Part shown: positions 12,301 to 24,300 of the stretch, piece by piece
Layout: each line of letters begins with the position of its first letter
How positions within the stretch are numbered: position 1 is the first letter of the stretch
NCBI GenBank assembly: GCA_035041965.1
Contig: JAPYMA010002197.1
Coordinates: forward strand, 62,001-126,000
DNA: 64,000 nucleotides
Reading direction: 5' to 3'
DNA from: Anisakis pegreffii
Lineage: Eukaryota > Nematoda > Chromadorea > Rhabditida > Anisakidae
Translations under genes and position numbers: made by a program
The notes under the pieces: generated by a model
Database searches by the model: none
What the model saw: only the letters and a program-made list of their open reading frames with translations
Told to the model about the DNA's origin: nothing

Positions 12301-15300
12301 CATTCGAATATCGCTCATACGAACTGCTCGCTCGAGGATAGTATTCATCCGTGTGCGTGTCAGTGTCATAGCCCAACGCTTGATAATAATCTCCGTCATA
12401 ACTGAATACCTTACAGCGTTTCCGTCGTGCACGTGCATCAGACACATTCGATGTATCGCTGAAATTCGGCGAACTCAGCTAATTTCAGCACAAACCACCT
12501 CAAAAAAAAAAAAACTACAAGTGTCGATAAAATAAAGAGACCTGTCAAATCTTCCATACATTTTTGGAAACACTAAACTTTTAAAGAACGTTATAGTGAT
12601 CGAGAACACTTCCAAGTAATGGCATTATATGGAGTTCACTTGAAGGATTGTTAATTGTTACTTTAGTGATGGATTGTTACTCGTTTCTTAGACATCGAAT
12701 GCTTGTTTTGTGGATCGCTGTGAGCGATCGGTGGAATGCTTATTTTATTAGAGCTATATTATTTATTGGATTGGTATTTGGCTGCGTTTAATTATGCAAA
12801 GCATTCACGGCAACTAATTAATCACTTGGTTGTATTCGGATGGCCTGCTCACCTAGCCAGCGGGGTGGCGTCAATAAACGCTTAAACAGTGCGAACGGAA
12901 ACACGAGCATTGTGGCCAGCAACGTTGCAAACAGGTTTGATAGCCTGCTTGCCAATCCAGGTAAAAAACTTTAGTGAAGGATGATCATTTGAAGATCAAC
13001 AACTCTGATTGAATAATTTTCAAATAATTCGAACCTGTCACGTTTTTGCCTGGAACTGGATCGTTGATGCTCGTATTCATCGTAAGTATCAGTCGTATAG
13101 CCATGTTCCTGCATCACTGGTTCATAGTAGCTCATCGACGACCTCGGGAACTGATCGTTCATCTGCGAAGAACTTCGGAATTGAGTTCCGTACTCACGGT
13201 CGTCGCTTTCACTGTAACCTGAAAAAGTGTTCTCATCATCAGTGCTTGCAGTTGAGTTTGTAGAAGGTTCAAATACTCCTCCATATAGCGATAGATGTGG
13301 GATATAACTCCGAAATCGTCCAGTTTCGATCACATTCATTCAAAATGGACATTCCGTTCTGTGACAACCAGAAAAAGACATTTTCGCGGTAGTTGCACAG
13401 TTTAAGCTCCTCATAGGAACCCCACGGGGAGGAGAATTACCCACTTTTGGGTAATTTGGGGGCGTTAGGGGATAGCGGATGGGGTCGGGAATTTAGTTCT
13501 GATATCATGCGTAGCAACAGTATTATTGTAACAGGGTGAGGTGAGAGGGGACGGGGGAGGCAGTATAATGACGACTCGCCGAGCCATCGAAAGGGGTGAT
13601 GGAGCACCCGAGCGTGAGGGGACCATTGGACTCGATTGGAATAAGGAGATGGAATTAATGAAAAGCCAACCAACCGTAAGGAATACTTTCATTGGCACCT
13701 CGTTGTGTTGCGTCACTCTCGCCCTCATAATAACGTTGATGGTAAGCATCCTCTTCGTCCTCGTAACTTGCCTGCAACCTCTGTTCTTGGGTACTAATCG
13801 AAACGAGTGCGGGAAACTCGATTTGCTGTCTACTCTTGAATGGGTCACATTGATTTAAGTGCTTCACAAATTGCGAAAGCTGAATGGTTCAGTTTTATAA
13901 TTGATGAGAGGCATAGATAAAACCCTAGTGAGCACATACTCTATCGTAGGGTTGAGGCGTATGATCGAGCGGCCTTGCGTGACGATTCGGGTACAGATGA
14001 CTGTCCCATTGGTGAACGGAACTATTCGGCTGATGATGGATTGGAAACGACACATCGGACGTATAGTCGGAATCTTCAGAAATACCCGCTGTAAATTCGT
14101 TCGCACATAAACGCTAACGACCAATTTTAACCTACAGATCAGTGCTCAATGCTCGCTGAATCATCATAGCTGCACTTCAAATTCACAGTAACCTATGCTA
14201 GGCATAGCGCTGCTGCAACCAAATGAATCTTCGCGATCGACGGACACAGCAGAATCTCGGTTTTAAAAAACTTGATTTATTGTAGATGGATAAGGACTAG
14301 ATCTTGAGGTGCAACTAAATTTTCAACAACATGTTATTTAGCTGAGCGATATTCTATGCATTTGAAACCTGGTTCGATAAAACATTTCTGCGCAATCAAT
14401 GCACTGTTATAGGGATTATAAGAGCTGTATGCTTATGCTTGACCAACATTACATGATTTCTCGTGATCGGATTCCGTCCACGAACATCCGGTTCCTTATA
14501 ATGTCGCTGACAGATAATGTGTTATTTCTCGAGAGAATAGCTAGATTTTGAAAGGCATTTTATGAAGCTAAGCGATTCTATCATGTCACTTATGTCCATG
14601 GGCTGCACTTGACACTGATCAGCAACGGATTACTTCAGTAATGTTAGATTTCGTAAAGTTAGGTCATTCACACTTTTCTGGCTTCTTTGCAAGCACGGAA
14701 TTTCTTTTGACTGTTAACACACAAATAGCAAATGTTCTGCCGCTGCTTTTGAAATGCTTCTACGCATTCATAAATACACTTTCTTTTCTAAGAATTTGAG
14801 ACTTCATTCGGTAGACTAAAGCAATTCCATATAATCAATACACTACCGCCAGGAGAACAAGAGTATCATTTTCAAACTAGCTTTATGCTTACGCTTGACC
14901 AGCATTACACCAGACTTTGAATAATTCTCCTCTTCTAATAATCTAAAAATGCGCAGCAGTCTGAATAGTGTTCGAAACTTACAATGAGTAAAAGGCGCAC
15001 GAGGTTGTGGGAACTGATCCTGAAATTTGACGTTTCATAGAAAACATTCAAGACATCCAATTTATTCACTTTTAGTAGAGATTGAAAGTGTACTCTGGAT
15101 TAATTAAGATTTTTCATTTTAATCAATTCAAATCGTGTAGATGTTGCAATTTTATAATCACTGTAGTTCTAGCAGAGTTCATCGTTTATGCTTTCCACAC
15201 TTTCGTTAAATCGATTGGATTGGAAACAAGCGTAGACTGCAGTTTTGATCTATGTGACGAGATAGGTGGATGGAACATTATGCTTGAACCAGCAATTATC

Positions 15301-18300
15301 ACAATAAGACTTCGAGCAATTAACGATTTCTGTGGAACTGCCCCTAGGAATGAATGCAGTCTGGTGACGTTAACAGCGAATGACACATACGACTTACATT
15401 AACTTCAATGAGCTTGTTCAACGCCTGCAGTTTCGCTTGTAATTCTTCAGCGTCTGAGCCTTGAGCATCTGAAACCATAGCGACAACACAGTGAAAGTCG
15501 TCATTAACCAAGACAAAACATTCGAATGCACAAGAGTTCTTGCAATGATTAAAAAAGTCGCTGTCCTACCGAACGGTAACTCGAATCGCACGTCGACGAG
15601 TAACGAGTGACCAGTCGGTCGACTTGTACCAATGGTTTGACCGTTCCTTGTCTCGAGTTCCTGATCTATTTGAAGCCATTTCCCAGCGCCTGTCTCATTG
15701 CTGTATTGCACTGAAGTCAACGGCATATAATGTACACCTGAAAAGAAGTGAATCATTTGGCGAGCACATAACAGAGCTGAACTGCAACTTATCCAGTGCT
15801 TTCCACCACTTGAAATCAATATAACTTATCGAAACGTTCAACTATAACCACTGAATCCATACGGAAGGCAACAAGAAATGATTCATGAAAGAAATTATCG
15901 ATGGCTTGGGAAATTTATTTACCAGTTCCGAAACTTTTCACACGAATCAATGACGTCTTTTCATATGAGCATAAAATTCTGAGAGTAGCGTGACGAGGGT
16001 TGGCTGAACTAACTTTTACATGAGATTCATTTGCCGAGAAATTCATTTGTTCCCGGTTGTTTGACTAGAATTTATTGAAGTGTTTGCTGAATGCAATGAC
16101 TGATTTTGACATTATTGTCAGAGTGTGAAGCAATTTCCTGACTGAATTCATAAATGCGCAATGAATACAAACCGATCAATTTGTCCCATAGTACACCCTT
16201 GTTCCAAAGCTCCAACATCATACCGTTGTCGAGACGGTTTGTCTCGCTGAAAATAACAACAATCGCTTCTATCACATACCCAATAATTCTAGTAGGAATA
16301 CCGAACTTCTAGCGCACACTACAATTCTAGTAGGAATAAAGCACTAACGTAGGATTTTTCGGGACATTTGAGCCAGTAATTTAGAATTCTCTTAATTACA
16401 GCAAAACAGACGATCGTCAAATTATTTTTCACTCTGTTTTACCTTATTATTATCCACTGGTTGATCCGTATAATTATGGGCAATGAATACAGATTTCGCA
16501 AATTTGATCTGATAAGGACGTTTTGATAGATGAGTCGACAAAATGCGAACATCTCAAGAAATGAAAAATTTCGAATAATCGACACAAGACGCATGATTTG
16601 CAGTTGCATTTGCACAGCTAGTTGAGTGGCAATGTTATGTGTTTCAAGAGAGGGCTTATTGGATCAAGAAAGCAGATGAAAGCACTCACAAAATGAATTC
16701 TTGCTCCCAACATGGTTGATTTCCTTTTACGGCAACAGTCGTCGACTTCACATTTTGCAGCTTCACGACTACATATGAATGAAATTCATCTAAAACTCGT
16801 TTAATTTCGATTGTGTTCCATTAGATTGGATATAGAAATATGAGCAATCGTATCTGCATCATGCTTACGGTGAACTAAATTCTTGATCAGATAGTACAAT
16901 TTGAATGGTGTATCAGAACTAACTTTAGTAAATGCTCATTCCACTTTCATTACGTTATACTAAGTAAGCTTTTTTTTTCAATGTTTGGTCAGACTGGCTG
17001 TTACCAATAACAACCCGTTTTGTGAAGTTCAGATTTAGAAGTAATGATGATTGCTGTTTTGTTGAGCAAATTGATACGTTAAGTAATGAAGCAATTTGAG
17101 GAGTTCAATTAGACAGCTGCAGAATAAAATTGAGTGCAATGCCGTGAACATTCTCATTGCACGATTAAGTGCTTTAAAAAAAGGCGATCATTGAAGATTT
17201 CGATTTGTAGCTAACAAAATCGTTATCGTTAATCAAAACATAAAAAAGTCTGCATTTGCATGGAATTTGCAACGAATGAATTGGAAAATTCTCTTTCATT
17301 TATGTTATGTTCAGTGATGAATAAATCAGTGTAAGCAAACGGAACGTTAATATAATCAAACGAAAAGTTCAGTGCAGCCTTCAGCCTTCTGAGAATGAGC
17401 CCAATTTGTCAGTAGCATCGTAAAAGGCACTCTTTCACTTTTGTACTGCACCTAATCAAAACACTGCTGTTAGCTCACATTTAATGCATGAGCAAGCCAC
17501 TTTTGAATGCTTCAATGCTCAATTGCGACGAATCATATTAGATTTGGGTTGGTTGAGACCACGAAGCGTGAAAACATTTTATTCATACGACTCAAATGGA
17601 GCTCCATAACTACCCAACAAGAAATGATCGTGTAAAATAACTTCACGCTCTCAGATTTTTGATAACGCTGTCGAAACAGAGAGACGTTCAAGTGACCGTA
17701 TCGCAAGCTACGACCATTGCAAGATGCAATTTCGTTGAAACTTTTTTCAATCTATCATCATTCAAAGCGCATTCTAGAAGCTACCAGGTAAAAAACCTGG
17801 AATTCATAGCCAGTAAAGTGAAAAACCACAAAATAATCGTCTGCACTTGAGTACTTTCTGAACCCATCATGATTTTACCTATCCATTTTATTCTATTCAT
17901 GAAAGCGGCTGTTCTTAGATGGAGTGCATTATAATCATTTCTTGGGGATCGCATTAGACCAAAACTTTTGATTTCCAATCTCGCATTGAATCCTCTCTAA
18001 CAACAAGCATGATCGAGTGATCAATTTGAATAATGAATACCGACCAATTCATTGTTTATTCACATGTGTTGGGTTAGTCACGAGAAAACGAACAAATGAA
18101 TAAGAAGAAGAAGTAAACAAAAAACAACAATGATTCTCTCTAATTATGAATTGACGAATTTCGCTGTGACAACATCGAAATAAGTCAAGCAAATTTAATA
18201 TGTTTAATGTGCTGCTCTGAGAACGAGTAGCGTGCATTGATCGCTACTAATAATGTTTTTAGTTACTCAGTGACTGCATGGAACCCGTAGAGATTTGTAA

Positions 18301-21300
18301 ATGAAGTAAAATATTTTTCGGATAATTCCAATGATTACTGTGACTACATGCTTGGTTCGGGTTTTTTTCTGAATGTACTAGTCGGTGGCTGTTCATTTAT
18401 TCAAAATGTTCTTTTCGGATGACAGAGAATGTTGAAATTATCATCGCATTCATGACTGGATGGTAATGAGCGCTCAGAATCCTTATAGAGAGGACAGAAT
18501 CGTTGAATTTTTTGCTTATGGCTCAGTGCTGGCGTCGAATGCAGAAAGAAAAAACTGTTGTGGTTTTGATCACTTTCGAGCATTTCTATGAAAATTTCTT
18601 CATTGATGATCCTCTGAATTTTTCATGGAATTAAAAATAAATGAGAAATGAAACAAAAGAGTGCAAATATTTATAATTCATTTCTCATTACGAGTACACT
18701 GAGGATGGACGACTAATTTACTCAACGATCACGCAACTAGCGCATGGTCAATTCCATCCGAATAATCCTTTAACGCAGTGAGCAGCACTTTCATAAGAAG
18801 ATCGATCAGTCGCCCAAAACTGAATCCTCAATAAATGCAGCTTTAGAAAAGCAACAATTTCTGATACAACTAACAGATCATCTGATTTGCGGATGTGCTG
18901 CATGAGACAACCTCACGAGATACTATTAAATTAGTATTACTTTAGCAAAGTAATTAGTACTTTCAACTTGCTCTATTCAGTATCTTTGAGCGCCGTTTTG
19001 CTTTGGGTTCCATACAAAATCAATATTATTGTTACATTCAGTGATTTGTGAATTTTTAGGGATTTTAGGGGTTTGGTAGCTGAAGTAATGAGACTTTCGA
19101 GTGTACGCTCCAGTGAGTAGCGTTCAGATAACGCAAAATGATATCACAATGTAAGCAGTCAAGCATAACTTTCAATGACGTTATTGGTTTTTCGAATCAA
19201 ATGGAAATTCAGCCCGGCATTCGACGACGTCACATACTTTTCGTACTACAGTAATATTTCTAAGCTCTCTCTTTGTTGAATTTCGGAGGAAATTCGATCA
19301 TCGCAATATTTTTCTGAAATGTCTTCAGCAATTGAGTGAGCGAATTCGGCAACGTTCTTTCAGCAATAATTCTCAGAAGTATGTCATAGTTGTTGGATAG
19401 TAGCAGCATGTCATCTCCGTGTGAAAAACAAAATTATTTTGCCTGAATTAATTATTTGCAAATGAGCACGGAAAATTTTTAGGAATTCAATTCCTCGATT
19501 GAGTCTTACTTCTCGAAACATTGAACGTTTTCAGTGGTCGACGAGAAAACACAAGGATCAACGTTTCATGACACAACAAGAAAATCGCTCTGTTCACGGA
19601 TGGATAATATCAGATTGCACATTTTTGTTCTATCCACAAGCTAACGATAAATACATTTCAAATGTTGTCTCTTCATTCCATTTAAAATCAGTTTTGCGCC
19701 ATTGCATTGTAGTCGCTCGCCTCTAGCTAATGCATTTACGTCCGATTCGATTCCGCAAAATACAATCATCATCACTACGGTTGAATGGATGGAATCTCGC
19801 GAAAATGTATTTTCAATTGTTTGAGATTACTTGAGATTGCGACTGCTGCTGAAAACGATCTGGCTAATAGTTAAAAGCTAACGCAATAATGGAAGTGAAT
19901 TAAATTTAGAGAAATCAGAAACGAGTCTCTATCAGAGACGTTTTGATTTGATTGTTGCAAAACAGTGTGTGCGATTCGGTGACAGAAACAATGCGCATTG
20001 AATGATTGCTTTCGGATATTCCAAGTGAATTGAATGAACAATTGAATAAAACTCAAATTGAATAAACATCACCACCGATATTGAAATATACCATTCGGAT
20101 GCCTTGACTTTGTACTTTTTAGTGCGATGTCATTTGTATCCTCTGTGTAAATCAAATTCGTAATTTCGCTTCTAAACGCTATACGCAATCAATTCAACGT
20201 TTCAAAATCTCAAAGCAGGATGATATCTGTTCGGTTCTGAGCAAAAAATCGTTAGCCGTAAAAGTCGATTTGGAAAGTTGAAATTTTACTGAATTCCTGA
20301 GTATGAATTAAAAATTTTTCGAATTTGCATTAAAGAGTAAAGATCAATGAGCTTGAGTGATTTCAGTTGCATAGTAAACACGGCTAAAAAAGTTGTCCTT
20401 GCGAAAAACTGCCTGAGCTGCCATTAGATGAGTGCTATTTCACGAATCACTTCTGATCATTCGCATATTCCATTAAGAAATCAAAAGGAAGACAAACTGC
20501 TACCGAGAGAGAGAGAAGTTTCCGGTTGAGAAGGATAAGATAAAACTCATATCTAAATGATCGTCATCATTGGACGGAGTATTTCCGATGTTATTCGATC
20601 ATAGCATCAAATTGCTAACTGAATGATATCAGATGAAACAAAGCCAATTTCAATTAAGAATTTCACATCCAATTTTATCCTTCTGCAGTAACAACACTGT
20701 CTTCGATCAACCCACTCAAATTAAAATGCTCCAAAAAAATCGTTAAATACGTCAAGAGTCCACAAAAAAAAATTTGTAACAGACTTCAGCCAATGATGTC
20801 ACATCACGAATAAATAAAATTAGAACAAAAATCAGCACTTTTCTCAACGGACGTCTTTTCAATTGATAAAGTGCACTGCACACACACACACCCACAGTGT
20901 GCTCTTGGGATTAATCATCTTCGAATCAGTCTAGAAGTGATGGCGGTAGACTTATTTCGTTTGTGAATTTCTTTTTTGCTCGTTAGTTTGTAGAGCGCAC
21001 AAGTTTCATTTCCACAAAAAAAATCAAATTACACGCTTAAATTATATTCTCAGAAGCAGTTTTTTGTCTGTGTCCAATATCAGAAAACAGCAAGCACACG
21101 GAATGTTTATCATCTCAACCCAAAATGCGTAATACGAGCAGCATGATAAATATTAGTCCGCTGAAAATTTTGCTTTTTAAAAGGAACCACTTATGTATCG
21201 GTCGGTATTTCATAGGCGTTGTAAACTTGAAGTATGCACACTTTAGGTTTCATATCACAACTTTGGCGCAGTGAGGAAATTCTGATAGTGAATTGGTCAG

Positions 21301-24300
21301 TCGGTGATGTGGCGGCCACTAAAAGTTTTCATCCATTGAGTTTGATCTGAGAATTATTTGATCTGCATGAGCAATTAATAGCGAGAGTTCATCCAAAATT
21401 GATATCAAAACTTCCTTCATTTATCCAGTGGAATCAGTTTTATCAATACCTTTACTAAAAAAGTTTGATGTGTTGTCGTTAGGATTTTCACCAATTTAAG
21501 TGTTAAGGCTAATTGTAAGGTTTTTATCAATCTATTCCTCATTGTAGTCGTAGTTACTATGGTTGCTGTCATAATATCATTGTCGTCGTTGCAATTGTTA
21601 TTGCTTTTAATATTGCTACGATCATTATTAATTTATTCGTGTTAATTTTACTACTGTTATTGTCATCATTATTATTGTTACTATTATTAGTATTATTACT
21701 GTTGCTGCTAGCATATGAATGAATGTGTCGTAGCTTATTTGTCACGAAACTTATTCATTTCAACAAAAAACAATGATATTCGTGAATTTGTCTTTAGTAT
21801 TGGACACTGTCTCCTGCTCACAGCTACTTTCCATTTGTTTTGCTTATTCGTAAAACAATACGACACGCAAATACCCAAAACAGCACTAAAACATTCATTT
21901 GAATGAGCACAACCATCAGCCATTTAAGATGTTTAGCATTCAATATTCCACTCATTTAAGATCAAGCAATCATAGAATCACCTCTCAGCGCGTTGAAGAT
22001 GACGCAAATGAGCCATTCAACTAACTGTTATTAGCTCCTTCTCATAGGAATGAAACAAACAAAAACCCATTCATTCATTCATTCCTTCAGCTATTCTCTC
22101 TGCCTTTTCAAGGCTTACAATGCGCTGAACAATTATAAATTCGATTGCAATTACATTTTCTGGCTGATGTGTAAACATTTTGCTCAGAACTGCGATATTA
22201 CACGCCAACTCTCTTGGTTTGTTTTCATTCTCACTGAAAAAACAATTGTATAATAGCAACTACGGCTACATGCTCACAAATAAGTTTGCTCTCCATATGA
22301 CAATTCGACCACGAAATTATTCACTATCAGTGGAATTTGAAAATTTTTAGTCGTTCAATTCAATTGTCACTTCTGGATGCATCAATATGTGCGTTCTGTT
22401 TGAAGTATTATAGTTGGCACATAATATTAATGAGCACGCTCCACTGCTTCTGTCTGCGCCAGTAATCTAAGCCTTAAGTGAGTAAAATTTTCGTACTACA
22501 TGAAACACGAACGTGTTGTTACGGTGGAGTTGATTGCAGTGTGGCATGTCATTGTGTTGTTGTTGTTGTGGAGAGGGGTTTATGTCGATGGTAAATATAT
22601 TGAACGGCTATTCGAGGATGGATGATCTTGGTGGTGATTGTTTACTTGAATTATTCGACGTTTCAGAGTGATACTGAACGATTTGAAGCCTGACTGAATG
22701 ATTTGATAAGAAACTAGTGAATTGTAAGATTAGATCGAAGGAAACTGATGGTGTGATGTTTGACGGATGCTTAATGGATGGAATAGCTGATTCAGTGAAG
22801 TGTGTGTCCAATGTTCACGCAAAAATTGATGCAGTTGAAAGCATACATACATAGCAGGATAAGAAACTGAAGGCATTTTCACTCTCATTGTCAGTGATTC
22901 TACTACATAATGTCAAACTATTGATCGATTAGCTAGCTCAGCGCATAAGCTGGAAATGCCTTCGTAGCTGGAAATAACTGAAATAATGACTGACTGATAA
23001 GGTTTGATGAGTATCATTCATTCGTATGGGAGAAAATTCAAAAATGGCACTATGCAACGGTCAAATTTGAAAAAATATTAATTGCGGAAGTGTGGAAATC
23101 TGCAAACGTTTTGACGTGATACTATAAAAAAATTCAGTTCCTGCTTTTAGAGATGGATGCTTTTGTCTACTTGCTTTTGATCATTATTGCAGGCAGTTGA
23201 GCTGACGCCGCAACAACTGTTGTCTGCTTCAGTTCAGTTCATGCAGCCGACCGATAGGATGTTAGTTTTATCCAAGTACTGCTTCTTTTTTTCGGTATTT
23301 TTGCAGTATAATCGAACTGATAGATGGATAATTTGAAGAAAGCTGCAGCTGTTGGGTGCTTGAAGAAAACTAGAGTTAATCATCGTCGAATGAACTCGAT
23401 GATTTTCCAAAAATATATTTCTGTTGCTCTTTCCGAACAATAAAGATAAATTGTGTCTGTGTGTGAAGAGAAGAGTGAAAATCTCGAACTACAATGAGTA
23501 TATGAGTGAACGCTGGCCTGCAAATGAATTTGTTTGCAGTTAACTCCAACTTGCTGACAACACAACAAAACACATCGACAATGTCATTGTTGCTGAACAA
23601 GTATTGTATTTTCCACATACATTTGCCTCTTCAAAGAGTATTTGATTGAATCATCGTTGCAGATGGCAATATGCAACTAATGGGAATAACATAACATTAA
23701 TAATACTAATAAAACAGCCACAAATGTGGTGAATGACCGTTGTTGTGTGATCCTTCTGCACGTTTCGAGCAAGTTTTATAGCTGCATAAAATAAGTTTTC
23801 AATGAATACTTAAGTGTGATCTATGCAGAATGTTCAATTCCGAATTATTTTCTTGTATTCTGGTTTGTTCTATGATGATATAAAATGATAACATCGACTG
23901 ACTTTAGGTTGATTGTGAGAAATATGAAAATATAGTCTATGGATTGAGCTCTCGAATTAAAAAGCAAATTAAAGCTTGCAGCAGCCTACTCTAGAGCGTG
24001 ATCGATAATGACTATATATGTACGACTAGCATTCATGGCTGAGATTCAACGCGTATCATCGATTCACAGCCACCGCCATCTCAATGATTGGTAATCAGCA
24101 AATAATTACTGAACAATAAAATAGATTCAACGAGTAATTGTTGAATAAAACATTATAGATTCAGCCCCTCTTCTATTAGGCAGGCGTAAATGCTGCTGCT
24201 GTTACTTCTGCTGCTGACGTTACTAATGTTCTAGCACAAGGAAGCAAAAAATGCCACTAAAAGAAAGACAAGAGCAGAGCAGAGCAGCGTATCTGATCTA

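Noticed and set aside
12870..12960. Extra unc-13 exon encoding [15 protein letters not shown]
   Set aside because: Entry phase 2 and exit phase 1 cannot be inserted between exons 9 and 10, which join directly in phase 2. UNC-13 linkers are not known to contain a membrane segment.
13541..13858. Plus-strand 105-codon ORF with a membrane-like segment
   Set aside because: It overlaps unc-13 exon 8 and repeat copy A on the opposite strand. The hydrophobic run is the antisense of a charged coding region.
15418..15819. Single 133-codon minus ORF over the C2A end
   Set aside because: It merges exon 4 and exon 5 of unc-13 with the intron between them. The true coding parts are the two exons listed.
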